A DNA stretch of 9,421 bases from Chloroflexota bacterium (GTDB lineage: Bacteria > Chloroflexota > Anaerolineae > Aggregatilineales > UBA2796): positions 1-9,421 of the forward strand of contig JAGHYP010000096.1 in the NCBI GenBank assembly GCA_017743585.1, given 5' to 3'. The stretch's first letter is position 1. Every line of letters begins with the position of its first letter. A program made the position numbers and the translations under genes. Below, piece by piece: positions 1 to 6,745 of this stretch. The notes beneath the pieces are model-generated. The model saw only the letters and a list, made by a program, of their open reading frames with translations. It was not told the origin of the DNA and did not search any database.

Positions 1-1494
1 CGCCTTTACGTAGCTGAGCAAGGAGCTAAGCTTCGCAAGGGCAAGATCAGCCGTCGCGAGTTTCTGCGCCGTATCGGTCTCGCCGGTTTCGGCATCAGCA
101 TGGCGGGCATGTTCCGCTGGGATTTGCATCGGGCAATGGCGGCGCGTCCGCCGCTGCGCGAAGGCATCTATCAACTCTCGAAAGAGCAAGAGCAGTGGCT
201 GCGCGAGGTAGGCAGACGCCACTACGGCACGACCGTGCGCGTCTTATCAGAATCGACTGCGTTGAGCCAGATCATCAGCGATTTGGCAAAGCAAGTCTTC
301 GAGCCGCTGACCGAAATCACTATTGCCTGGGAGCAGGCGCCGCTCGGTCAGGTGCTTTCGAGGCTCGCGCAGGATACCGTCGCAGGCTTACCTTCGAGCG
401 ACGTCTACCTCCTCGATCAGGCGTGGGTCGGGCGCTTCGCCGACGATATGGTCGATCTAATGGAGTTGATGAGCGATGAGAATAGCGAGCTGAACATGCC
501 TGACTTCGACTTTGAAGACTTCGTGCCTGAGCTGATTCCAGCGCTGGCATCTTATGGCGGTCGTCTGATCGGTTTGCCGTTCGATGCCTCGATTTTCATC
601 TATATGTATCGCCGCGACATCTATGAGCAGCTGGGCTTGAAGCCTGCTACGACTATGGCTGAGTTCCTCGAGAACGTGCGCGCTACCGACATGACTAGGA
701 ACGCTGATGGCAGCGAGGTGCGCGGCTACATTGGGCAGTGGAAGTCGGGTCACTATGCGCTGCAGTGCGACTGGACAGCGTGGCTGTGGTCGCATGGCGG
801 CTCGCACACTGGCCGCGACGGCACAGTCGTGATTGACGATGAATTCGCGGTCGCGGGCGCCAACTACATGCTCGAGCTCGGCAAGCACACGCCAGCGGGC
901 ATCACAACGTGGGACTGGGGCGGTCAAGGCGATGCAATGGCGCAAGGCCTAGGCGCGAATGTCATCTCATGGGCGGAGTTCTTCCCAAGCTTGGACGCGC
1001 CAGATCGCTCGAAGACGGTTGGCCTGTGGGAAACTGCTGACCTGCCGAAGGAGGTGGCGTTGCGTCCGCCATCAGAGTGCAGCTTCGGCGAAGTGCCGGC
1101 GATCGGGCATCAGGGCGGCTCGTGCATTGCACTATTGAAGCGCACCCTCGTCAAGGAAGCGGCGTGGATTTTCCTGCAGTGGGCGACCAGCAAGCCAACT
1201 CAGGTCGCGGTCGCTGAAGCCGGCAACGTGCCTGTGCGCTTGAGCGCTTTCAACGCGCCGAACGTCTTGGCGAAGGCGAAAGTTACGGCAGGCACAACGC
1301 GCCACTTCCCTGCCGTGCTCAAGGCGATCAGAGAGCGCATGGGCACTGAGCCGCGCTTCCCAGGCTGGGCGGCGGTCAGCGGCACGGGCGGCCCAGTGCC
1401 AACCGAGCTGGGCAAGATGACCACTGGCGCTCAGGACGTGATCACCACGCTCCGCAACATCAAAGCAGCTATCCAAGCGGCTATCGAAGAGTAA
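1..1494 (+). CDS. ABC transporter sugar-binding protein (family 1 SBP), 5'-partial
   Basis: This is a periplasmic or cell-surface solute-binding component of a carbohydrate ABC importer (UgpB/MalE-like, family 1). The frame is open from base 1, so the true start lies left of the window; the in-frame ATG at 100 falls inside the signal peptide and should not be taken as the start. In-window residues 17-24 read SRREFLRR, a twin-arginine motif, followed by a hydrophobic stretch (about 25-38). The protein is therefore probably exported folded by Tat. I see no lipobox cysteine. The mature part, about 450 residues, has the usual features of the family: an early strand with the ITIAWEQ segment, the SSDVYLLD segment, GRLIGLPFDASIFIYMYRRD in the hinge region, and a C-terminal helix rich in Ala and Ile. 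The family assignment is firm. The substrate is unknown; sugar is inferred from the family and from the kinase remnant that follows. Confidence 0.88.
   Translation, partial: RLYVAEQGAKLRKGKISRREFLRRIGLAGFGISMAGMFRWDLHRAMAARPPLREGIYQLSKEQEQWLREVGRRHYGTTVRVLSESTALSQIISDLAKQVFEPLTEITIAWEQAPLGQVLSRLAQDTVAGLPSSDVYLLDQAWVGRFADDMVDLMELMSDENSELNMPDFDFEDFVPELIPALASYGGRLIGLPFDASIFIYMYRRDIYEQLGLKPATTMAEFLENVRATDMTRNADGSEVRGYIGQWKSGHYALQCDWTAWLWSHGGSHTGRDGTVVIDDEFAVAGANYMLELGKHTPAGITTWDWGGQGDAMAQGLGANVISWAEFFPSLDAPDRSKTVGLWETADLPKEVALRPPSECSFGEVPAIGHQGGSCIALLKRTLVKEAAWIFLQWATSKPTQVAVAEAGNVPVRLSAFNAPNVLAKAKVTAGTTRHFPAVLKAIRERMGTEPRFPGWAAVSGTGGPVPTELGKMTTGAQDVITTLRNIKAAIQAAIEE
46..141 (+). other. Twin-arginine (Tat) signal peptide region
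   Basis: Codons 16-47 of the open frame encode ISRREFLRR, then a short, glycine-rich hydrophobic core (IGLAGFGISMAGMF), then a region ending in AMA before ARPP. This is the standard Tat layout of a twin Arg, a weakly hydrophobic core and an Ala-x-Ala-like end. The cleavage point near base 141 is a guess; the motif itself is seen directly. Confidence 0.75.
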
Positions 1495-1515
1495 GCACAC
1501 TCCTTCGTATTTAGC

Positions 1516-2217
1516 TTGCCCTGCGCCGATCCAATGGGCTTGATTGACATGGCGAGCGGCACGTGGGCGACCGAGCTGATGCGACGCCTGCACTTGAATC
1601 CTGAGCAATTCGTGCCGCTTGCGCAGCCGGGCAGCGTGATTGGCGAGCTGAGCGAAGCAGCGGCGCGGCAGTGCGGTCTGCGGGCGGGCTTGCCGATTGT
1701 TGCGGGCGCTGGCGATGGCCAATCGGCAGGGCTGGGTGCGAATATCACTGAGGTGGGCAAGGCGTACCTGAATCTCGGCACGGCAATGGTCAGCGGCGCG
1801 CACGCTGAGCGCTACGTCGCAGATCGCGCCTTTCGGACGCTCTGCTCGCCGATTGCCGGCGCGTATGTGCTCGAGGAGGTGCTAGGCGGCGGCACTTTCA
1901 CGGTCAGTTGGTTTGTGGAGAATTTCGCTGCCGATCTGCGCAAGATCGAGCTGAGCGTCTCAGCTGAGGAGGTGCTGGAAACTGCAGCGCGCAAATTGCC
2001 GCCCGGCGCGCTTGGATTGATGCTCGTGCCGTACTGGAACGCAGTCATGCCACCGTTCTGGGATGCTAAAGCGACCGGCATCATGCTGGGCTGGACAGGG
2101 GCGCATCGCCGTGAGCATTTCTACCGCGCCATTTTGGAAGGCATCGCTTACGAGCATCGCTTGGCGATGGAAGGCATTGCCGCCGCCACAGGGCAGCCGA
2201 TAAACGAGTTCATTTGA
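1516..2217 (+). pseudogene. FGGY carbohydrate kinase remnant, middle part (N-terminus missing, frame broken at 3' end)
   Basis: This is part of an FGGY-family sugar kinase (xylulokinase/gluconokinase-like), which phosphorylates a sugar or polyol with ATP. The 233 residues begin in the middle of the N-terminal ribonuclease-H-like domain (CADPMGLIDMASGTW) and run through the domain junction. There GAGDGQSAG (residues 64-72) carries the expected catalytic Asp at 67, and YLNLGTAMVSG is the phosphate-binding segment. The piece continues into the FGGY_C domain and stops at INEFI. Intact family members have about 480-510 residues, so roughly 170-190 N-terminal residues are absent. The TTG at 1516 has no convincing ribosome binding site; ATG 1534 is the next candidate. 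The binding-protein gene ends 22 bases upstream in the same frame. The 2217 stop interrupts a conserved stretch that resumes in another frame. The broken state is very likely; the exact sugar is unknown. Confidence 0.8.
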
Positions 2218-2462
2218 TGGGCGGCGGCTCGCGCAGCGCGCTATGGTGCCAGATCGTGGCGGATGTGAACGGCAAAGTGGTCAGGCGCGCCAGCACAGCC
2301 GAGGCGACCAATCTTGGCGCAGGCATTTTGGCAGCGGCAGCAGTCGGTTGGTACGCAAACGCGCGGGAAGCCGCCCAAGCCATGACCAGCACTGAGCAGA
2401 CCTATCAGCCTGATGAGGCGACACATCAGCGCTACGACAAGCTCTTCAGAGAGGTCTACTGA
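2214..2462 (+). pseudogene. FGGY carbohydrate kinase remnant, C-terminal part in shifted frame
   Basis: This frame continues the same kinase. It opens with MGGGSRSALWCQIVADV, the conserved ATP-binding glycine loop and following helix of the FGGY_C domain, then has TNLGAGILAAAAVGWY and ends with a helix (HQRYDKLFREVY) of the kind that closes these kinases. It lies one base back from the upstream frame. Reading ATT TTG ATG instead of ATTTGATG would join the pieces as INEFI-L-MGGGSRS with no other change, so one lost T in the run at 2213-2215 explains the break. The upstream TGA (2215-2217) overlaps the ATG at 2217 as TGATG, so reinitiation could still translate this piece. Because the kinase's N-terminal part is also missing, activity is unlikely. 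The two pieces are best read as one damaged gene. Confidence 0.78.
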
Positions 2463-2541
2463 AATCTTCCCGTCGCTGCAAAAGGTTGTGGATTGCCTGA
2501 GCGACCTGACGTACGGCTACGGGCGGTGAGCAGGGAGTGCG

Positions 2542-2561
2542 GGCGAGCAGCGCCGCTCGCC
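2542..2561 (+). terminator. Possible hairpin terminator after the kinase remnant
   Basis: A perfect 7-bp inverted repeat, GGCGAGC (2542-2548) and GCTCGCC (2555-2561), encloses a 6-base loop between the kinase remnant and the next gene. It is GC-rich and well placed to end the upstream transcript. No T-tract follows, so it is not a classical intrinsic terminator and may be only a chance hairpin in GC-rich DNA. Confidence 0.3.
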
Positions 2562-2584
2562 TATGCTATCGCTGCAAAGTGCGC

Positions 2585-2590
2585 TATACT
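2585..2590 (+). promoter_or_regulatory. Candidate -10 box for the three-gene run
   Basis: TATACT lies 36 bases before the ATG at 2627 and differs from the sigma-70 consensus TATAAT by one base. No good -35 box is seen 16-18 bases upstream (the region around 2562-2568 is a poor match), so the call rests on the -10 alone. The position just after the hairpin at 2542-2561 supports a new transcript starting here. Confidence 0.35.
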
Positions 2591-2612
2591 CTGGGCGCAC
2601 ACCACCTCGGTT

Positions 2613-2620
2613 GAGGGGAG
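2613..2620 (+). promoter_or_regulatory. Ribosome binding site for the LLM oxidoreductase
   Basis: GAGGGGAG ends 6 bases before the ATG at 2627. This is a strong, well-spaced Shine-Dalgarno sequence, and it settles the start of this gene. Confidence 0.75.
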
Positions 2621-2626
2621 ACGATC

Positions 2627-3634
2627 ATGCCTGACCGAGTCGCGTTGTATCTGCAAGATGCTCACGATTTATCGGACGCGATCCGCTACGTACAGTATGC
2701 CGAGGCGAGCGGCTTTGAGGCAGTCTGGCAAGCTGAGAGCCGTCTGGTGCGCGACGCGATAGTGCCGATGGCCGCCTTTGCCGCTACCACGCGCAGGATC
2801 AAGGTCGGCTCAGGCGTGATCAATAACTGGACGCGCAACGTTGCGCTGATCGCCTCAACATTCCTCACGCTCGACGACCTAGCGCCGAATCGGATCATCT
2901 TGGGCATCGGCGCGTGGTGGGATCCATTGGCGGCGAACGTCGGCATTAAGCGTGAGAAGCCTCTGCTCGCCATGCGCGAAGTGGTAACGGTCGTGCGCGA
3001 CTTGCTGGCGATGAAGCGCGTGACGTTTCACGGCGAGTTCGTGCGTGTGACGGGCATCGAGCTGGATATTGTCCACGGGCGGCGTGAGCCGCGCAATGTG
3101 CCGATCTACATCGGCGCGACAGGCATGAAGATGATGGCGCTGGCGGGCGAAATTGCCGATGGCGTGCTCCTGAACTATCTCGTCTCGCCCGCTTACAACG
3201 CAGAGGCGATGGCTGCTTTGGAGCGGGGTGCCAAAGTGGCGGGGCGCAAGCTGGACGATATTGACCGACCGCAGTTGATCGTCGCCAGCGTGGATCGCGA
3301 CCGCAAGAAGGCGCTAGATAGCGCGCGCAAGCTGGTCACGCAGTATCTCGGTCAGCAACCGCACATCATGAAGGCGAGCGGCGTCAGCCAAGAGCTGCTG
3401 GATGAGATCGGACAGGTGCTGACGTGGCCTGCCACAGAGGAGCAAATCGAGCGGGCAATGGCGCTGGTGCCCGATGACGTCGTGCAGCTGATCACGGCGA
3501 GCGGCACGCCTGAAGAGGTGCGCGCCAAAGTGCGCGAGTACGTCGCCAATGGCTGCACCTGTCCTGTCCTGTATCCGCTCGGCGAGGATGTCAAGCTGAT
3601 GATCGACACCTTCGCCAATGGCTACTCGCGCTGA
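2627..3634 (+). CDS. LLM-class F420-dependent oxidoreductase
   Basis: This is a cytoplasmic luciferase-like monooxygenase superfamily enzyme (TIM barrel), closest in style to the coenzyme-F420-dependent methylene-tetrahydromethanopterin reductase-like group. At 335 residues it has the family's usual length. Visible family segments are YVQYAEASGFEAVWQAES near residues 21-38, IKVGSGVINNW near 58-68, PNRIILGIGAWWDP near 87-100, VPIYIGATGMKMMALAGE near 158-175 followed by IADGVLLN, and a C-terminal GTPEEVRAKVREYVANG. The last is the typical helix before the final strand. Cofactor use (F420 rather than FMN) is inferred from the subfamily and not proved by the sequence; the substrate cannot be predicted. 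The ATG has a strong GAGGGGAG site. The gene leads a tight run: the thioesterase gene starts 15 bases after its stop, so the two are probably co-transcribed. Confidence 0.88.
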   Translation: MPDRVALYLQDAHDLSDAIRYVQYAEASGFEAVWQAESRLVRDAIVPMAAFAATTRRIKVGSGVINNWTRNVALIASTFLTLDDLAPNRIILGIGAWWDPLAANVGIKREKPLLAMREVVTVVRDLLAMKRVTFHGEFVRVTGIELDIVHGRREPRNVPIYIGATGMKMMALAGEIADGVLLNYLVSPAYNAEAMAALERGAKVAGRKLDDIDRPQLIVASVDRDRKKALDSARKLVTQYLGQQPHIMKASGVSQELLDEIGQVLTWPATEEQIERAMALVPDDVVQLITASGTPEEVRAKVREYVANGCTCPVLYPLGEDVKLMIDTFANGYSR

Positions 3635-3637
3635 GCC

Positions 3638-3644
3638 TGAGGAG
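3638..3644 (+). promoter_or_regulatory. Ribosome binding site for the hotdog thioesterase
   Basis: TGAGGAG sits 5 bases before the ATG at 3650, inside the short gap after the oxidoreductase stop. It supports this start and independent ribosome entry for the second gene of the run. Confidence 0.65.
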
Positions 3645-3649
3645 CGCTC

Positions 3650-4168
3650 ATGAGACCCGACGGTCTGCAGCCGAATTCGCGCCGTTGCTTCGCCTGCGGC
3701 TTGGAGAACGCACATGGCTTGCGCTTGCGCTTCTTCAACGACGGTCAGAGCGCTTGCCGCGCCACAGTGGTGCTGAACGACTTACATCAGGGCTATCCCG
3801 GCATTGCGCATGGCGGCATTGTCACTGCTGTGCTTGATGAAGCGCTCACGCGGGCCGTGCTGGCAGGCGATTTTCGGCGCCTGATGTACACAGCGCGCAT
3901 CGAAGTGCGCTTCAGGCAGCCGACGCCGCTCCACACGCCATTGCATGTGCGTGGTCGCGTTGAAAAAGATCGCGGGCGGATCGTGACCGCCACTGCTGAG
4001 ATCATCCTGCCCGATGGCGCCATCGCAGCCGAGGCGAACGGCACGCTGGTCGCCATCCCGCGCGAGACTCTCATGCAAATGGACACGCCTGAGGTAGGCT
4101 GGCAAGTCTACCCGCTTGAGGCGGCTGACGATCAAGCATCTCAAGTATCTCAAGCATCTCAAGCATGA
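3650..4168 (+). CDS. PaaI-family hotdog-fold thioesterase
   Basis: This is a small cytoplasmic acyl-CoA thioesterase-like protein of the hotdog fold (PaaI/YbgC-type, 4HBT domain), predicted to hydrolyse an acyl thioester. The N-terminus has CFACG (Cys13, Cys16) and HGLRLRFF, a lead-in common in this group. The central helix carries HQGYPGIAHGGIVTAVLDEA (residues 46-65). There HGG (54-56) and Asp63/Glu64 match the usual catalytic area. The rest forms the expected strands (YTARIEVRFRQPTP, VRGRVEKDRGRIVTATAEI, EANGTLVAI). The core would end near residue 140; the last dozen residues (QASQVSQASQA) come from a 9-bp tandem repeat and look like an added tail. The stop overlaps the next gene's start as ATGA, so the two are probably coupled in translation. 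The acyl substrate is unknown. Confidence 0.85.
   Translation: MRPDGLQPNSRRCFACGLENAHGLRLRFFNDGQSACRATVVLNDLHQGYPGIAHGGIVTAVLDEALTRAVLAGDFRRLMYTARIEVRFRQPTPLHTPLHVRGRVEKDRGRIVTATAEIILPDGAIAAEANGTLVAIPRETLMQMDTPEVGWQVYPLEAADDQASQVSQASQA
4133..4168 (+). repeat. Four tandem 9-bp repeats spanning a stop/start overlap
   Basis: There are four consecutive units: CAAGCATCT (4133), CAAGTATCT (4142), CAAGCATCT (4151) and CAAGCATGA (4160). The first three encode QAS/QVS/QAS at the end of the thioesterase. The last differs at its final two bases, which creates ATGA: the start codon of the downstream gene overlapping the thioesterase stop. The unit is a multiple of three, so copy changes would keep the frame. 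Confidence 0.9.
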
Positions 4169-6648
4169 CGCGCCGTCTATGGCTGCCGTTCCTCTTGCTC
4201 TGCCTGCTGATCGGCAGCCTCGCTTTGCGCTTCGTGAGCGACGGGTTGCGCCTAGCGCAGCGCGACGTGCCGGTCATGCCGCTAGACGACGCATATATCC
4301 TTTTCCAATACGCGCGCGCGCTCGCTGAAGGGCATCCGTTTCGCTACAACGCTGATCAGCCGCCGACTAGCGGCGCAACCAGCCTGTTGTACCCGCTGCT
4401 CTTGGCAATCGGCTATCGGCTCGGCTTTGTGGATGAGGCGCTCAGTTGGTGGGCGCTCGGCATCGGCGTGCTGAGCTGGCTCGGCTCGGCGTGGCTGGTC
4501 TTCCGCTTGATCAGCGCTGAGGGTGAGGCATTGAGCGCCCTTGCGCTCGGCGTGGCAGCGCTCCTTGCCATGCATGGCTCGCTGGCGTGGGCATTCGTCT
4601 CAGGCATGGAGACAGGCCTGTTCATTTTTGCGGCGCTGCTCACTTTGTGGCAGGTGCGCGTTGGGCAAGCGCGAGCGGCGCTCATGGCGGGCGTGTTTGC
4701 CGCGCTGGTTCGCCCTGAAGGCGCTGTGATCGGCATTGGCGCCGCATTGTATCTGCGCTGCGCTCAGTCGCCGCGCCGCGCAGATTTGTTTCACTATGCC
4801 TTGCCGTTCCTCGCTTCGCTCATACAGCCGCTCCTCAACCTCGCCCTGACGGGTGCGCTGAGCAGCAGCGGGATGCAGGCGAAGAGCTATCTCTACGACG
4901 TGCCGCCTGATCCACAGCGCCAACTCGCCGCGATCTGGGGGACGTTTGCGCGCTTGTGGCAAGAGCTGTTCACGGATCTCTCGCTTTACAACACGGCGTT
5001 CATCGCCGCGCTCGCGCTGCTGCCAATCGTCCTCAGCATCGGGCGATGGCTCAAATGGCGCGAGGCGAGCTTGCCGCTCTTGATCGCGCTCTGGCTGATC
5101 GGTCTGGCGGCGATCACGGCGCTCGTGGAGACGGCGTTCTGGCAGTTCAAGCGCTATCAGCAGCCGTTGATCGCTTTGCTGATCGTCCTGAGCGGTTATG
5201 CGCTCGTCGCGATCAGCCGCGCAGCGCGCCGCGTATCAGCCTACAGCTTGCTGATCGGCTTGGTGATCATCGCGCTGTTCAACTTGGGCAGATGGGCGCA
5301 GCTTTACGCGGAAAATGTGCGCGAGGTCGCGCTGAGCCAGAGCGCGCTAGCGCGCGCGATCGCGCGATTGCCGTCTGAGGCGATAGTCGGCGTACACGAT
5401 ATCGGCGTGGCCCGCTATCTTGGCGAGCGCGCGACTTACGATCTGGTCGGCCTGACCACGCCTGACGCGGCGACGGCTTGGCGCCACGGACCGGGCGTCA
5501 CATTTGAGCAGATGTACGCCAGCGCATGGCGTCCTGATTATTTCGCGATCTATCCTGATGCACGCGGTCTGAGTTACTTTGTGCAGAGCGGCGTTTTCGG
5601 CGAAGTGCTAGGCGCTTTTCCGTCCACTGCGCCTTCGATCAACGTCGCTTCTGCCACAAATAGCGGTCAGTTTCTCTACCGCGCGGATTGGACGTATGCC
5701 GCATATGCGGCGCAGCCATTGCAGCCGAGCACGCTTGCGGCGCTGAACGGCTTCGCGCTGGTGGATAGTTTGAATGTAGGGCATCTGGCGAGCGAACGGG
5801 CGCATGACTATCGCTGGTGGCAGGCGTATCAGCGTCACGGCTTTCCGAGCGAGGTGCACACGCTGACCTACGCGGCGTGCGCGCCGCCTGACGCGCGCAA
5901 CGCGACCTGCCGTGTGACAGACGGCGGCAGGCTGCTGACGGGCGGCGAGCAGTTCACTATCAGGACACAAGCAGGGCGCGATCTGCTGTGGATTACGCGC
6001 GTGCAGGCGCAATATCCGCTCAAGTTGCGCTTGTACGCCGCTGACCAGCTCGTCGGTGTGCGCGTCGTGCCTGAGATCGCGGGCAAGTGGTTAGAGATTA
6101 TCTCGCTCGTGCCGCGCACCCTGATCGCGGGCGAGCAGCTCGCCTTGCGCGTTGAGGCGGATGGCTTAGCAGAGGCAGGTTTTTACATGCCGTACTATCA
6201 CTGGTTCTATCAGGGCGATTACCAGCGCGAGACGATAGATGATTTGGTCGCCGTGTTTGCTGACTCAGTAGCGCTGAACGCGGCACAAGCAGACTACAAC
6301 GAGGCTGAGCACAGCCTGAGGCTCAATCTGACGTGGTCGCTGCAGGCTGAAGCACCTTTTGACGCAGTCGTCTTCATGCACGTTTACGATGAGTCGGGTG
6401 CGCTGATTGAAGCAGCGCAGCGCGATGTGCGAGTCGGCGGGGGTGCGTTGCCGCCCGCCAACTGGCTGCCCGATCGGCGCTATCAAGAGCGCCATGTGTT
6501 GCGCTTGCCTGCCGATCTGCCGCCGGGCGCGTATCGCGTGGCGGTCGGCCTGTACGATCCGCGCACGCTGACGCGCTATGCAGCGCGCGGCAGCTCAGCC
6601 GATGCCGAGCAGCGTGTGTTCATCGGCACGTTTCACGTCCGCAAGTGA
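4165..6648 (+). CDS. Polytopic membrane glycosyltransferase-like protein with C-terminal beta-sandwich region
   Basis: This is a GT-C-type integral membrane protein, probably a lipid-linked-sugar-dependent glycosyltransferase acting on the outer face of the membrane. After a membrane anchor (about 5-22), an outward loop has VMPLDDAYILFQYARALAEG. Asp41/Asp42 sit where this superfamily places its catalytic acid. A TSGATSLLYPLLL segment and a VRPEG motif (182-186) follow, as seen in arabinofuranosyl- and mannosyltransferase-like members such as the AftB type. About ten hydrophobic helices reach residue 374. Next comes a soluble region (about 385-560) with VGVHDIGVARYLGE and YDLVGLTTPD, also seen in this family. 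The tail (about 705-827, with APFDAVVFMHVYDESGALI and LPPGAYRVAVGLYDP) is a beta-sandwich-like module frequent in Chloroflexota membrane proteins. The start has no Shine-Dalgarno site and overlaps the thioesterase stop, so coupling is likely. Donor and acceptor are unknown. Confidence 0.78.
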   Translation: MTRRLWLPFLLLCLLIGSLALRFVSDGLRLAQRDVPVMPLDDAYILFQYARALAEGHPFRYNADQPPTSGATSLLYPLLLAIGYRLGFVDEALSWWALGIGVLSWLGSAWLVFRLISAEGEALSALALGVAALLAMHGSLAWAFVSGMETGLFIFAALLTLWQVRVGQARAALMAGVFAALVRPEGAVIGIGAALYLRCAQSPRRADLFHYALPFLASLIQPLLNLALTGALSSSGMQAKSYLYDVPPDPQRQLAAIWGTFARLWQELFTDLSLYNTAFIAALALLPIVLSIGRWLKWREASLPLLIALWLIGLAAITALVETAFWQFKRYQQPLIALLIVLSGYALVAISRAARRVSAYSLLIGLVIIALFNLGRWAQLYAENVREVALSQSALARAIARLPSEAIVGVHDIGVARYLGERATYDLVGLTTPDAATAWRHGPGVTFEQMYASAWRPDYFAIYPDARGLSYFVQSGVFGEVLGAFPSTAPSINVASATNSGQFLYRADWTYAAYAAQPLQPSTLAALNGFALVDSLNVGHLASERAHDYRWWQAYQRHGFPSEVHTLTYAACAPPDARNATCRVTDGGRLLTGGEQFTIRTQAGRDLLWITRVQAQYPLKLRLYAADQLVGVRVVPEIAGKWLEIISLVPRTLIAGEQLALRVEADGLAEAGFYMPYYHWFYQGDYQRETIDDLVAVFADSVALNAAQADYNEAEHSLRLNLTWSLQAEAPFDAVVFMHVYDESGALIEAAQRDVRVGGGALPPANWLPDRRYQERHVLRLPADLPPGAYRVAVGLYDPRTLTRYAARGSSADAEQRVFIGTFHVRK

Positions 6649-6658
6649 CCAAGTGACC
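6643..6658 (+). repeat. Tandem 8-bp duplication at the glycosyltransferase stop codon
   Basis: AAGTGACC occurs twice head to tail (6643-6650 and 6651-6658). The first copy contains the TGA stop (6646-6648). It looks like a simple slippage duplication and has no other visible role. Confidence 0.7.
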
Positions 6659-6665
6659 GAGGCAC

Positions 6666-6690
6666 CTCGCTGTGCGCTATTCGCAGCGAG
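6666..6690. terminator. Possible bidirectional hairpin between convergent genes
   Basis: CTCGCTG (6666-6672) and CAGCGAG (6684-6690) form a perfect 7-bp stem with an 11-base loop. It begins 17 bases after the glycosyltransferase stop and lies between two convergent genes. That is where a shared terminator would be expected. No T-tract follows on either strand, so termination is inferred from structure and position only. Confidence 0.4.
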
Positions 6691-6696
6691 AGCGCC

Positions 6697-6716
6697 GCAT
6701 AGCTGCCAGCATAGCT
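6697..6716. repeat. Short direct repeat in the convergent spacer
   Basis: GCATAGCT appears at 6697-6704 and again at 6709-6716, separated by 4 bases. It is non-coding and its function is unknown; it adds to the repeat-rich nature of this 99-base spacer. Confidence 0.5.
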
Positions 6717-6729
6717 TGCGGGGCGCGCT

Positions 6730-6745
6730 GCTACTGAGAGGTAGC
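6730..6745 (-). terminator. Small hairpin just after the permease stop
   Basis: GCTAC (6730-6734) and GTAGC (6741-6745) can pair around a 6-base loop, 3 bases past the stop codon of the minus-strand permease gene. The stem is only 5 bp and no T-tract follows, so a terminator role is weakly supported. Confidence 0.2.

Noticed and set aside
1132..1803. Open minus-strand frame of 223 codons crossing the end of the binding-protein gene and the kinase remnant
   Set aside because: It is antisense to two recognisable protein frames, its product is Arg/Ala/His-rich without a recognisable domain, and such shadows are expected in high-GC DNA.
2208..2222. Programmed -1 frameshift in the kinase
   Set aside because: There is no X-XXY-YYZ slippery heptamer, re-pairing after the slip would be poor, and the gene also lacks its N-terminal part, so decay or a base-call error is simpler.
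2493..2762. Plus-strand 89-codon frame starting in the spacer and running into the LLM gene
   Set aside because: It overlaps the LLM gene in another frame, resembles no family I know, and the strong ribosome binding site belongs to the ATG at 2627.
4133..4168. Short repeat considered as a CRISPR array
   Set aside because: The units are 9 bp with no spacers, are coding, and sit at a gene end.
4116..4328. Alternative-frame reading of the 9-bp repeat giving HLKYLKHLKH
   Set aside because: This is only the repeat read in a different frame; the thioesterase and glycosyltransferase frames account for this DNA.
5354..5365. GCGATCGC palindrome resembling the cyanobacterial HIP1 element
   Set aside because: I noticed only an isolated copy; HIP1 genomes carry it about once per kilobase. 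It fits ordinary GC-rich, GATC-rich sequence.
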